Assembly: GCA_000320545.1 (NCBI GenBank)
Contig: ADNK01002159.1
Coordinates: forward strand, 16,001 to 80,000
Direction: 5' to 3'
DNA length: 64,000 nucleotides
Source of the DNA: Bigelowiella natans CCMP2755
Lineage: Eukaryota; Cercozoa; Chlorarachniophyceae
Shown one piece after another: positions 36,234-47,262 of the stretch. Each line of letters opens with the position of its first letter. Positions within the stretch are counted from its first letter, which is position 1. A program made the position numbers and the translations under genes. The notes beneath the pieces are model-generated. The model made no database searches. It saw only the letters and a list, made by a program, of their open reading frames with translations, and was not told where the DNA came from.

Positions 36234-37239
36234 AATATATGTGTGTGTGCGTGTGTGTGTGTGTAAATTGCTTATTCGGTAGGAAATGCTCTTGATCGAT
36301 TCGATTCGCGCGGAAGCCAAGAGGAACAGCGCAAGGCCCTCTCTGCAAACGTCTCCGAGTAAAACTTTGATGATTGCAAAACTTATGCGATGTCGGAAAT
36401 GCTCCGATGGAAATATCAGCCACCACCCGTGTGTCTGTCAACTCTCGAACGAATCCATTCACAAAGCTGCAGTGCAGTGATTGTGTTTATAATCTATGTG
36501 TGTGTGTGTGTGTTGTTACCACATGGTGCATGGACATTAGGTATCTTAATGGCATTGTGGACGTGCTAGAGTCATGCCCAAGGTGAGCAGGAAGCGACAA
36601 GAAATACCATCACTCTTAATAACAGTCTATCGTCATCCTCCCCCCCCTCTCCATAATCATCTTTTTCCTTTCACAGGGACATGCTGTTGATATTGAAGGC
36701 TAATGATGCACTGAGGAGTGTGTCCTCCCAACTAGTAATTCGTCATTTCTCTGCATAATCTCGTAACGCCCCGTCTACCCCCTCCCCCTCTCCCTTTCCC
36801 CATCGACCTGCTACCGTGTGTTTAAGCTCGCTTTTCTTACACAAATTAAGGGAGGGCTCAGCAGCGATACGTTTCTCATCACGGCACTAGCATCCTGTAA
36901 GGCACTTCTTGTTGATCCAAAAACTACTTCAAGACTGAGTGCAGCAAAGCAACACTCTTTCTGTTCTTCCTCACTGTCAACGCTCTCACGGAGGATAGAG
37001 CTATTACTGGTCGCATGCGATAAGTTTTTCATGCTGTTGTTCCAAGTGGTTTCTTTACCCCCTTTCTTCTATGAGTTGTTCTTATGCGTCTTTGTGCTGT
37101 GTTGGAACGAATGTTGGGCTGGTGAATGCAGGCTTATGCCCGAGTCAAGATCTTTATTTTCCTAGCTGATGTGCAATCATACGGAATGTGGAAGGCTATG
37201 AGCGATACCTTCCCCATTTGGCCGAGCTCGATACTTTAG
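31140..37239 (+). CDS. ABC1/ADCK (UbiB-family) atypical kinase, ADCK1/5-like, 27 exons, 566 aa
   Basis: Twenty-seven exons (first 31140-31202, last 37132-37239) join in consistent phase to 566 aa. UbiB-family kinases act in mitochondria and plastids on lipid and quinone metabolism. Motifs in order: KVGQ (91-94), Ala-rich loop IASASLAQVH (A151-S154), VAIKVQHP (K172), ELNFKEEARN (213-222), VPEILHELSTEKVLTM, HCDPHPGN (297-304, catalytic) and the metal motif LDHG (D334-G336), which with GLDYMIP-like and ELDDKIR segments points to the ADCK1 branch. The N-terminus is basic and hydroxylated (MFRLARRLALGASASF), an organelle leader. Odd points: ASAS replaces AAAS, and N215 replaces the Asp of the family ExD motif. 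Other exons include 31279-31322, 31455-31565, 33729-33817, 33884-33981, 34344-34369, 34964-35012 and 36851-37045; a 21-nt exon is at 35252-35272. Confidence 0.94.
34381..34490. repeat. GAT/AATGAT run, intronic
   Basis: About 110 bp of imperfect GAT repeats just after the 5' splice site at 34370 in the ABC1-kinase gene. Open frames over it are low-complexity artefacts. Confidence 0.9.
35082..35162. repeat. Tandem direct repeat, 39-bp copy, 42-bp period
   Basis: Two identical 39-bp copies (35082-35120 and 35124-35162) inside an intron of the ABC1-kinase gene. The unit is not low complexity. Confidence 0.92.
35390..35433. repeat. GA run, intronic
   Basis: About 20 GA units in the ABC1-kinase gene. 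A CT run followed by GT is at 36190-36263 in a later intron. Confidence 0.9.
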
Positions 37240-37732
37240 TTGCATGCTACCAGCTGAACGGCTGATAATCTCACATCCAATAGTAGCTGTCCTTCTTTCG
37301 GTCGTCTCATTTCAACTTACTCGTGAGTTGTCACATTAGTTTTAGCTATTTGCTAACGCTTGCACTGAGATGTCAATAACTTCTTGTTAACCCATGGGTT
37401 AAGCTAGTTGTGTGCGATCACTCATAATTGAATGATACCCAACCCAAAAATAAGTTGTACAATGTTGCCATTGCTTTTTAACTTAGCCATAAACTTATAA
37501 AACAATTCGGCGCTTAGTATTCCGAGCTGTATGTATCGTACGATGCCGCGCGCGCCTCATCATGCTCGATTGCTGCCATTATACGCACAGCATTACTGAT
37601 TTGCTTGTTGTCGGGCGAGCGCACTGACTACGTCAAATAGCTCACAGCAGAAGGTGTCTTGCGTGCAGCGTTATATATGCATATGGCATGATATTGTAAC
37701 CTGCGGCCTATATAAACATACTGTCTATACTT
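37240..37732. other. Convergent spacer with palindromic words
   Basis: 493 bp between two 3' ends. GCGCGC, ATGCAT, CATATG and GCATGC words cluster from 37520 to 37700. No exon is visible. Confidence 0.6.
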
Positions 37733-39306
37733 TTATGAAAATGGGTTCGATTCAGCATGCATGCACAATGCAGACATAGGCACCGAGGTTTCTGGAGCCT
37801 CAAAATCAGTAACATCAGCACTATTTTTACCCTCACATTTCTGCCCTGTATGATTATTATGCTGCATAGACCGACCCGAGCTGTTTTTCCCTCTTTCCAA
37901 ATCTATCAGAAGCTGCCAAAATCCTTTGTTTGGGTACACATACTTTCTCTTGGAACGCACCTACATTGCATGCGATTGATGAGCAGCAGAAAACAGTGTG
38001 TTTTCTCACCGAATGTAAGGATATGCACAGTATCAGTTTTTCTCATGCAAGCACGCGCAATGTCATAACGCAGGCCAATCTCATCGCTTATCAAACACTT
38101 ATATTACCTTTGTGAAGGCATCCCTGAGCGTCAAATTGCGGTGAAGAAGCAGGAACGAGATGACCACCGTGCTAGATCGTGACACACCCGCCGAACAGTT
38201 GACAGCCACCGCCCGTCCTTGCTCCAGACTACGCGAGTTATGTGTAAATGAGGAGGAAGAAGAGAATAAGGAGGAGCCAAGAATAGCAGCTTTTCGGCTC
38301 GCTGTTTCCGTCGCAGTGGCCATTTCTACGATGGAACCTTTTTTGAATGAAGATGTGGGCGTCTTGTAGCAGACCACGGAGATTTTTCGAGTTACCAGAG
38401 GTATCGTCAATCGGCAAGCTCAACACACTTTTCACACCAGCCTGTAAAGTGTACATAGATTTACATCTTCAGTCAGGGAGATCCTTCACTTTCTATGCTA
38501 TCGATGCGTTACGACTTTGTCAAGGTCCTCTTTGCTAGGCAAGACCACATCATTTCCAGCGCAATTTAAGATCGCTTTGACATTTTTTCCCTGATAAGCG
38601 ACCATGAATAGCCGGAGATAAAACAGCAGTGATGCGTCTCCTTTTATCATTGATCGTAGCGGCCGCTGTTGATCATTCTTGAATTCTGTTTTCGAAAGTC
38701 TAACCTGCAGCCATTGTAGGTCTCTCATCCGATGCGATCCTGACAGCCATAAGTCCTAGAGTAGCGACAGCAAATAACATACACGCTTTTAATGGTCTGT
38801 TCCATTTATCTTCCACGGATACCACAATACTTCCGCTGCCGCCGTACCAACCTGGATAATCATAGCCGCAGCGGTCTCTCCAGAGTTACATCCCTTCATT
38901 TCCGGATAAGGTATGAAGAAAGAGACTAATTCCTTGCCGAACCTGCGTGAGCATGCTCTGGGATCAACTCGCAACATCATCTATCTATGGGAAGAAGAAC
39001 TTCTCCGCTTTTCATAAATGGGGGAAAACCTAGGATATGTTACACATATTGAGTTGCCGACACTACCTTTTCTCGAATTCGGCCTTCTTCTTCTCCACGC
39101 TCTTTTCAAGGTTCTGCGAAGGGCACACAGTCAGCACTGCAGCCGACGCCGTTGTTTTCGGTTAGAAACGCAGCAAACGTCCACAGCGCTCCGCGCCCAT
39201 AGACCTTCGCATAATCCCTCGGAGTGTTGCAGATCGCGCAGCGAGCTACCGTCGCATCATCGTGGAAAAATGTGCAGGCTCCGCACGCCCAGCCCCCCGA
39301 TGCCAT
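37733..39306 (-). CDS. Dual-specificity phosphatase with N-terminal RanBP2-type zinc finger, 9 exons, 251 aa
   Basis: Exons (minus): 39306-39205, 39113-39067, 38942-38852, 38755-38705, 38590-38546, 38441-38396, 38362-38338, 38228-38108, 37960-37733; all phases fit (251 aa). Residues 1-34 form a RanBP2-type zinc finger: GGWACGACTFFHDDATVARC, then AICN, with four cysteines in C-x2-C and C-x2-C pairs plus the W and N of the family. After a charged helix comes a dual-specificity phosphatase domain: NVKAILNCAGNDV, SVLSLPIDDTS, the HCx5R-equivalent loop NCSAGVSRSS, ISFLLLHRNLTLRDAF and VYPNKGFWQLL. The catalytic Cys and Arg are present; the His before Cys is Asn. A 67-residue tail lacks features. 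Exon 7 is 25 nt. It likely binds ubiquitin or RNA through the finger; the target kinase is unknown. Confidence 0.88.
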
Positions 39307-39734
39307 TTTGCATCGAGTGCGACAAGAAATTGGGTTGTCGTAGGGAATAATGGTAATGGTTTTTGTCTATGCGACACGCTCAAAGGAGTTGTCGTACGAG
39401 CAAAACGCGACATCGCCCATCGATCGGCTGTTCGCCGTTCTTCTCCTCAGGCACGGAACAGCCATTTGGTATCAGCGGGGCCCTCATTCATCCCCCTCCC
39501 CCCTTGTGCGAGCTGCGATCAGCTCTGGGATCTTTTGGATTCCGGTCGTTTTTCCGGGGAAACAAGAGAATACGGGTCGAGTCTTGCATGGATCCCTGCT
39601 GAGGGGTACGGCCATGTGCAGCTGAAAACAACTGCTTGCGCACAAAATATCAGCAATCTGAGGCATCCTTTCATTGGCCAGGGGTTCAAAACCGAAGATA
39701 TATACAGCGAGTCGGAACATAAGAGACTCTGGTG
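39307..39734. promoter_or_regulatory. Divergent spacer between phosphatase and BT1-transporter genes
   Basis: A 428-bp shared 5' region. Open frames on both strands (39350-39735 and 39484-39720) lack domain content. Confidence 0.45.
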
Positions 39735-42119
39735 ATGAAGCTTATTTTTCTAACTGGCCTCCTGATTGCGATCAGCCCTGCATTTGTGAGCGGGCAGACA
39801 CATAATGGAACAGATATTGACGTTGGAAGCGCCCATGTAAATCCGATGCCGTGGGGGCTGTTACTGATGATTTGCGGCCTTATCCTCGCGGCAGGCGCCG
39901 CTATCTTCTTCTTCTGCCTGAAATTCCGCGGTAAAAGCGCAGGCTACTCTCTCAGTAGCGTCAACGGAGGAGGCAGGGAGTCGGCTCGGGAGCAGGCGCT
40001 CGAGATGAAACAATTCCACCCAAGTCGTAATAACAAGGCGGCGCGCCAAGGCCTCCGCGACCAGGGAGGCTATGAACTAGGCTCGAATCAGATCGAGGAT
40101 GATGAGGAGAATGAGGATGGTGAGGACGAGGTGGGGAGGTTGGGCGGCAGGAGTAATTCCCTGAGCTTGCAGGATATCGATATGGAAAGAGAAGAGACCT
40201 TCGACGACGCGCTCAATTCCGAGGAAAAGGTGGATGATGATATTGATGTCCTGATCGATTCTGAGGGGGGGGAAACAGGACCGGCCTTCTCAGCGTGGGG
40301 AAAGGAAAATATAGCTCTGTATGGCAATTACGCGGCTCTCGGCTTGTGCGATGGTTTGATAAGCGGCACATTGCTCCCTTTCTGCTACAATAGCTGGGAA
40401 GACCAGCCCAATAACACGTGTGCAATGGCACGATCCGTCGTCAGCTTCGCCTGGGGAATCAAACTCTTCCACGCATTTGTGTCCGAGTCCTTTCGGCCGT
40501 TCGGGCTGCGAAGGAAGCCGTACATCGTCGGGGGGTGGGTCGCAGGGCTGCTCGTGCTGCTGGTCATCGCGATCTTCGCCGACTCGCTGTCGTTTTACCA
40601 GTACGTATTCTTCTGCGCCGCCTTCGATTTCTGCATCATGTTCGCGGACGTCAACGCGGACGGATACACCGTGGAGCTGTCGCGCCTCGAATCTCCGAAG
40701 CAACGGGGGCGCATCCTTGCCGACGGGCAGCTATGCCGTTTCACCATGTCCGGGTTCGCAGGACTCGTGCAGAGCTTCCTGCTCAACGGCCCCAGCACCA
40801 ACCCACCGGGAGAAGGTTTCGAATGGGGACTTACAGTCTCGCAAATGTATTGGATGCTCTTCTTCATATGCGCCCCCTCCCTTGGCGTGTCGTTCTACTT
40901 CTTTCGGGAGCGACAGCCGGGGGGGGGCGAGCATAGTGACCGCGGCCGAGCGAACGACAGCGAGCGATCGGATCGTAAAAGGGAGGATGATGAAGACGAC
41001 GCGTCGTCCCCGGAAACAAGCCCGAAGAGCAGCCGTAGTTATCACGATGAGAACGTCACCATGAGGAAGCTCTTTGGAATGGTGTGGGAGGTGATGCACA
41101 ACGTCACGGTGCTGATGATCATGCTGTGGAGTATTGGGTTCCAAGTCCTCGCGTGTGCGCCGAACAAAGTGGGCACCATCATGCAGGGGAGCGTTATTCG
41201 TCTCTCGCAGCTGCAATGGGGGGTACGTCGTACACGCACGCGTATGCAGCATAGGCATGCGACTACACACACACACACACACACACATATATTTGTGTAT
41301 AAACATCTTTACTTGCGTGTGAGTGGGTGTGTGCGCCATGTGATCTTAAATTTGCAATATGCCTTACACACCGCATGCAACAATAGCAGAAACAATTCTA
41401 TTCGCCTTTCACATAGGTTGTTGTTGTTGTTGTTATTGTTGCTTACTGCCGCTGCTGCTATCGCCCAGATCGATAACATCGTGAGCTATCTCCTGTTGAC
41501 TATTGGTGTCTGGATCTTCAAGAGCTACCTGCGAGACGTCAACTGGCGCTGGACACAGCTGATGACAACGGCCCTCATCGCAGGCCTGAACATGCTATGG
41601 TTCGTGCCCATTCTCACCGATTTCCGCAACGGGTGGTTCACGCTCATGATCGACGGGACAGAGAGCCTCGCGCAGGGCTTCACCCAGGTTCTGATCTCGA
41701 TGGCAGTCATCGAAATCGCGCCCGTGAATCTCGAGGCCACCAGTTACGAGCTCATCATATCTGTCAGCAACAGCTTCATCGCGCTGAGCAGCCTCGTCTG
41801 GACGCAGCTGATGAACCCCTTCGCTCTAGCGGATATAAGTGAGGAGAACGACGACAGCTCCGCCGATACCCGCATGGCGCAATACACCTTGCTTATCTCC
41901 ACAGCCAATATCTTCGGGGCTTTGACGTTCATCTGGCTCTTCCCTGCCAGTAAAGAGGAGTGCGCGAAGTGGAAGCGGAAGGGTGGGCGGAGCACGGCAG
42001 CCGCGTACGGCACTGCCATCTTCACCTTCGTCTGCATCACATACACTCTCACCTTTTCGGTGCTCAATATGATCCCCACGACTGCATGCCTAGAAATCGT
42101 TGGAGGTGATGGTTGCTAG
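39735..42119 (+). CDS. BT1/folate-biopterin-type major-facilitator transporter, 2 exons, 712 aa
   Basis: Exons 39735-41222 and 41469-42119 join in phase 0. The start is the ATG at 39735; it opens a signal peptide (MKLIFLTGLLIAISPAFVSG), then one membrane segment, a roughly 100-residue acidic loop and the transporter core. BT1 proteins move folates or pterins across plasma, organelle or plastid membranes. Seen: an opening helix with YGNYAALGLCDG, WGIKLFHAF...GLRRKPYIVGG, the family signature-like FADVNADGYTVELSRL followed by RGRILADGQLCRF, and about 12 hydrophobic helices. A large charged loop divides the halves. The 246-bp intron (41223-41468) is a multiple of three without an in-frame stop and contains CA and GTT runs; retention would add 82 residues inside a membrane region. 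Confidence 0.88.
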   Translation: MKLIFLTGLLIAISPAFVSGQTHNGTDIDVGSAHVNPMPWGLLLMICGLILAAGAAIFFFCLKFRGKSAGYSLSSVNGGGRESAREQALEMKQFHPSRNNKAARQGLRDQGGYELGSNQIEDDEENEDGEDEVGRLGGRSNSLSLQDIDMEREETFDDALNSEEKVDDDIDVLIDSEGGETGPAFSAWGKENIALYGNYAALGLCDGLISGTLLPFCYNSWEDQPNNTCAMARSVVSFAWGIKLFHAFVSESFRPFGLRRKPYIVGGWVAGLLVLLVIAIFADSLSFYQYVFFCAAFDFCIMFADVNADGYTVELSRLESPKQRGRILADGQLCRFTMSGFAGLVQSFLLNGPSTNPPGEGFEWGLTVSQMYWMLFFICAPSLGVSFYFFRERQPGGGEHSDRGRANDSERSDRKREDDEDDASSPETSPKSSRSYHDENVTMRKLFGMVWEVMHNVTVLMIMLWSIGFQVLACAPNKVGTIMQGSVIRLSQLQWGVRRTRTRMQHRHATTHTHTHTHIFVYKHLYLRVSGCVRHVILNLQYALHTACNNSRNNSIRLSHRLLLLLLLLLTAAAAIAQIDNIVSYLLLTIGVWIFKSYLRDVNWRWTQLMTTALIAGLNMLWFVPILTDFRNGWFTLMIDGTESLAQGFTQVLISMAVIEIAPVNLEATSYELIISVSNSFIALSSLVWTQLMNPFALADISEENDDSSADTRMAQYTLLISTANIFGALTFIWLFPASKEECAKWKRKGGRSTAAAYGTAIFTFVCITYTLTFSVLNMIPTTACLEIVGGDGC

Positions 42120-42721
42120 CATGTCATTCATGCGATGCTTCAGGGCCGTTATTAAAATGAGAATAACTTCGTTGCACAAACGTCTCAGGGTAGCATGCAA
42201 CATGATCTTCATTTGAAATCGTGCGTAGCTAGGCAGTCTTGCAATCACATCTCACCGTATTGTTGCTTTGTTTTTGGTTACCGATACGCAAATGACACAG
42301 CAAAAGCATTGTTGTGAACATTATTTGAAATTTCGCGCGAAAGCTACAAGCAATAGAACAACAGCCAACGATAACACATGTGTTTAACATGTGTAGACGT
42401 GTGGATGCGCCATGGTCTAGCCCGAAAGTGTTGCATGCGTTTGTACATTGCATGATCTAGCTCGTAGCACTCGTTGTGTGGACGATGGTTGCACATAATT
42501 CTTACCGATGCGAAGCTTGCTTATACAGAACGAGTATAAAAAGTTGCGACTTGTCAGCAGCACTACGGGAATGTGTGTAAACGGCGTATCGTACAGCTTG
42601 TCCCGCACAGCACAGAGCAGTGCCCACGAACACGCCAAATTCATATAAAAAGACTTTTGGTACAATTTTTTACTACTGTAATATCTTCATTCTTCTCCTA
42701 ATCATTTTTAATTTGCACTTG
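42120..42721. other. Convergent spacer with palindromic words
   Basis: 602 bp between two 3' ends. GCTAGC, GCATGC, ACATGT, TGCATG and GATCTAGC words are frequent at 42110-42220 and 42370-42470. No exon is visible. Confidence 0.6.
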
Positions 42722-43430
42722 CTAGCTTGCAGTGGTCGCTTGCTGCTGCTTTTGGGGCATTGGCCATCTCCTATTGAGCTGGCTGCTACTTGTAGAGTTC
42801 CCACCGCCGGTGTTGAGCAGACACCGCACGTGCACGGATTCCTTGTCGTACCGGCCAATATTAAGATCCAACCCTTATTACGACAAAAACGATAAGGGAA
42901 GATAGCAGTAGGTTCCTCATGACACACACGCGCGCGCGCGCGCGCACACGGTGAAGAAGAGGTGATCGGTGCGTCTACCGTCCGCAATGAGCAGAGACAC
43001 CTGCTCCGCCTTGTCCTGCTTCAGAAAGCGCAGCTCCGCCTGGGAGAACGCAAACATCATTACACGCGTTCACGAGAGCATTTGTCACGCGGAAGAATAA
43101 TAAAACGACGACGGGGGACCTGTGCCTTGGAAGATAGGGATTTGTGGCAGTGTACGCGGTTATCGCTTTGCCGGACTACCCTGCACACAGGCATCCCGTA
43201 CTTCGGGTGACGCACCACGTGTGGTAGCTGCCTGCTCACCCACGCGCGGATGTAGCGATTCTCGAAGCCACGGTCAAACTCCATCCAGATCGACACGTTT
43301 ACCGACTCTGCGAAACAATGAGGGGGGAGGGGGGTGAGTGTTGCGCTCGGGCGGAGGGGTAAACTGCGGAAAAATCACTACAAACACGAAGATCAAACGA
43401 TGACTTTCATATGCACTCTGCAGTTCATTG

Positions 43431-43478
<48 letters not shown>

Positions 43479-44655
43479 GCCCCTTTCCCCCTCTTTATCT
43501 AGTGATATCGGGGGCGTGAAACCTGGCCTGACGAGGCCTATTCTGAAGCTTTGGACAAAACTCATTATTGAGTTGCCGTCGCAAGCAGCTTGGTTGAGCT
43601 TGGACGAAATCCAGCTCTGCCACCCGTACATCTCCGACATTTTGAAAGGAGCAGACTGCCAGTGCAGTGAGTGAGTGAGTGAGTGAGTGGTAGATGTGGG
43701 GGGGGGGGGGGGGGGGGTAAGGCCCAGTATTATTCAAAACGACACTGAAACCGATGTTTTTGCTTTTGTCCTGCTACATGCATCTAGCGACATCGCTGTG
43801 TCTGTGCCGGCGTGGGAATATTATACGTGACGGTTTATCCCTCCCGCCCCCGCCCGCCCCCCACACCACCGTGTAAACGATCTCGATCCAGGCGTTTTCC
43901 CTCTCCGAGTAGTCGTCGTCCCTGTTCTTAACTTCCTCCTCTAGCGATCGTTGCATCTTGGACGTCTCCAGCGCGGATGTTGACGCGCAAAGCAGCTCCT
44001 TCACAATCATACTGTCCGCCCCCACCTTGTCGCGGATGCAGTTTACTAGCGGCGTGCTGAGCCCGGACACGTTCATGGACAACTGCACCTCCACGCTATA
44101 GCCCTTAAAAGATAGACGGATTTGATTTAGAATAGTTGGATTCTGGTGGGTCTCTATGGCAGGACATCTCACGGTGCACATATCACGCTGTCCCTCTCCT
44201 CTCCTCCTTCTCCTCCCCTCCCCTCCTCATGCTCGCCATACGGTGTTATTGAATGCCTTCATCAACTCCTTCCTAGTCTTTCTCCTCTTCTTTTCCTATC
44301 GAGTGAAACGTGTGTCACGTAGCATTGCAACAAGCGGAAACAACATTGCACCGGGAGAGAACAGAGAATGGGAAGAAAAACGCCGACAGAGAGAGGGGCA
44401 GGAAAAGGAAGAGGAAAACCATCATTTTTAGCACCTTTGCAATAGAGTGTGAAGTCGCGTCCTCAAAGCGAAGCCGTTTCAATCGCGACGCCGTTTTACG
44501 GGGTTCTTTCTTCTTTGGAGGTAATCCTAGTCGCTGTAAAACACAATGGTAAATAACAATAAGGACAACAATTTCGGGGAGATAACGGCAGAATAGGTGA
44601 CAGCAGTAGACGCATTCTACTTACCTAGAGATTCAATACGTGATTGCTTGAGAAT

Positions 44656-44699
<44 letters not shown>

Positions 44700-45160
44700 C
44701 TCCCCCGTTCGCACGTAAGTTGTGCTTTCTTTCTTACTCGCTCACTATATCCGCTACCTGCCTCTCCAACTCCTCCCCCCGCTCCTTCTTTCGCTGGTTT
44801 TTCTTGATCCCGTTGGCGATGAGGTACTTCCAATCATCGGGGTGGAACCGCTTCCACTTGTAGTACATGATCTGAATGGTCTCCGAGACCTTCTGCAGGG
44901 CCTTCTCGATGGTAGGCTCGGAACTGCAGTCGCTCTTATTGAGCAGCACGCTCGGCCGCTTGTTGTTCCGCATACTCCGGAGCGCCTCGGGGTGGCGGCT
45001 GGCGAAATCTGTGCAGGAGTTGAGGAGGTGTTTGCGGATCTCGGAGAGATTCATCTTCCCGGCCTTGAGACCGTCGTAGACGAAACGGACGGGCGTGCCA
45101 CAGTCGCAGTTCCTGATTGCATGTATTGATGATGACCAATCGTTAAACGGCATAATGCAT

Positions 45161-45199
<39 letters not shown>

Positions 45200-45360
45200 T
45201 CTCTATACATGTCGTTGTCTTCGATATTCATACACATTATAGTACCATTTGCAGTTCTTGAATATCTCGTCCTTTCGCTTTTGCTCTTGAGGATCCTTAG
45301 GCTCCGGTTTCCGCAAGTTTGTCGTGATACTGCTTTTATTTGAGCTGGATCTATTCTGGC
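42722..45360 (-). CDS. Unrecognised protein, 8 exons seen, 5' end missing
   Basis: Exons (minus): 45360-45246 (acceptor at its start, so an upstream exon is missing), 45112-44758, 44533-44435, 44103-43870, 43655-43523, 43307-43120, 43039-42979, 42873-42722; phases fit across all joins, giving about 410 residues. Features: KPEPKDPQEQKRKDEIFKN, a cysteine pair in NCDCGTPVRF, a helical stretch (LQKVSETIQIMYYKWKRFHP), a basic KKNQRKKERGEELERQ segment, strand-rich VEVQLSMNVSGLSTPLV, VSIWMEFDRGFENRYIRAWV and a Ser/Gln-rich tail. I know no matching family. Introns carry CT runs and a G run. It is divergent from nothing obvious: the next gene upstream is on the same strand. Confidence 0.62.
43434..43474. 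repeat. CT run, intronic
   Basis: About 19 CT units in the unrecognised gene's intron. Similar CT runs are at 44657-44695 and 45163-45197, and a G run is at 43699-43717. Confidence 0.9.
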
Positions 45361-45404
45361 CTAATGTTATGTTTACAAGCCGATATACACAAACACGGAA
45401 ACAT

Positions 45405-45413
<9 letters not shown>

Positions 45414-45451
<38 letters not shown>

Positions 45452-45465
45452 ACACTCATATTATA

Positions 45466-45536
<71 letters not shown>
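45414..45536. repeat. GA, TA and GT runs in series
   Basis: A GA run (45417-45450), a TA run (45470-45504) and a GT run (45505-45535) fill the spacer between two minus-strand genes, where the missing first exon of the unrecognised gene should lie. Confidence 0.9.
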
Positions 45537-45537
<1 letters not shown>

Positions 45538-45632
45538 ATATATATTATATTTGCATATACTGTTTAATAGTAGCGCAATAAACATGAAGATTTGAGCGCT
45601 GCATCTTCGCAAAAATGAAAGCCACGGTGGAA

Positions 45633-46950
45633 TTACTCAATGCTACCGTAAGGGAGCGCAACTTGGGTTGTAGTTTGATACTGGCCCTAATAAAAGTCAG
45701 CAGAGGACGAGAAGGAAGATGAGAGGAACAGTTTAATTTCGCGGAGGAATTCAGACTGGATATATTGGAGACCACCACGCACCTTATAATTATGATCGGG
45801 ATAAAATGTAGCTTGCTTCGATAACGGGGTCTGTGCTTTTACGACTGGCTGAAGCCTTTGAACCTCCCCTCTATTATTTCTACCGCCTGAGTTTGCGTTA
45901 TTTGTCGCCGAAGCTTGTACTTTGCCGGGCCCTCCCCGAGCTTGAGATCCACTATAATAATAGCCGCTGCTCCCATTAGCAACTGCCGGATTTGGGAACT
46001 CCTGACGATTTGCGACTGCGAGAAAATATTTCAGAATGAGGCGAAGCATTGACACAGGCAATAAAATTACCATTTACTACAGGTTGAGCTCCCTGTCGAT
46101 GAACCGGATATTGGTGTTCACGTCTACCACCCCTGGCAGGGTTATTATTCCTCTGTGCAGTGACTTGTGGAGCAGCAGATTGCTGTGTTTGGGTCGTGCA
46201 ATGTGTCCCGCTGGTATTTCTTGTCCCCTGGAAACGAGTATTTGTGGCCTTCCTAGGAGGATTTCCTGTTGGAGGATTACCAGGAATGCTGCTACTGTGG
46301 GAAGTCCCATGTGAGACATTAGTCGATACTCTTGAGTGGATATTCGGGGTGACAATGGGTTGACTTCGAGGCTGCTTGGGGCGAGGCTGAAGCTGAGAAT
46401 TATTCTGCTTAGGTTGTGAACTTGACTTCACAATTAACCTGTCTGGTTGTTGGACGACTGGTGATGGTGGGGGAACCACTTTTGACTGCATCTGTAATGC
46501 CATCTTTTCCTTATTACCGTCGTTGTCCTCCGTCTTGAGTGACCTTGAGTCTGAGGTCTTTAAAGTTTTTCCCCCAGAAGGAGAATCTTGCGATTTTATA
46601 TTGCTATTTGCACCAGCTCCAGAGCCAGATAATTTATTATCTTGTGTCTCGAGCTTCATTGTAACTGCCTGGGGTTTGGGAGTCTGATTTGGATTCATAA
46701 CCTGGTGAAAAATTTAAAAATAGGTTGTAATTACTCTCGAAATCCAGAGATAGTATTTTGGTGTCTCGAACAGTGTCTGCTCATTGTTTCGCGCACCCAT
46801 CCATTTAAATGTTACCTTTGATTCACATATTTTTTTTGAATGGCTATCGCTTGATTCCTTCTCTGTGGCAACGAAATCTCTGTTAAGGTTGGCTGGAACT
46901 TGCGGCGAAGTTACTTGAGATCTCGGTGACGCCTCTCCGGCACTTTTCAT
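45633..46950 (-). CDS. Low-complexity Ser/Pro/Gln/Asn-rich protein, 4 exons, 350 aa
   Basis: Exons (minus): 46950-46816, 46701-46071, 46015-45783, 45686-45633; phases fit (0, 1, 0) and give 350 aa. Almost the whole protein is disordered: Ser/Pro/Gln-rich with Arg/Gly and Asn patches (for example PARGGRREHQYPVHRQ), Lys/Glu/Asp clusters near the start and Tyr/Gly residues near the end. No folded domain is visible. Such composition is common in RNA-binding or condensate-forming proteins, which is inference. The continuous 210-codon frame of exon 2 with sound acceptor and donor supports a real gene. The 17-residue final exon is the weakest part. Confidence 0.66.
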
Positions 46951-47262
46951 TGCGATGTGGCCTTACGCAATGTATGATGCAGGACGCGTTTTATGGATTT
47001 GCATTAGAATAATGTGAGTCTCCGATGGGGGTGCAACCAACACCGGGCATCCGCCGATCGATTTAGATTTTCGTTCGTTGCACTATGTGGTAGTTTACGT
47101 CAATTCCACACCAAAAAGCGCAATATCTACTTGTCGCTTTGAAAAATACTACAGAAAGTATGTTCAGTGTTTTTCTTTCTAGAACGACATCAAGTTCTGA
47201 GAATTAGGTACGGCGACCTGCATCGCTTTTCAAGGAAAATATAGAATCCCAGGCCAAAACCA
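46951..47262. promoter_or_regulatory. Divergent spacer upstream of the low-complexity-protein gene
   Basis: A 312-bp 5' region, without repeats or exons that I can support. Confidence 0.35.

Noticed and set aside
41273-41297. His/Thr-rich coding inside the BT1-type gene
   Set aside because: It is intron sequence; joining 41222 to 41469 restores the transporter sequence.
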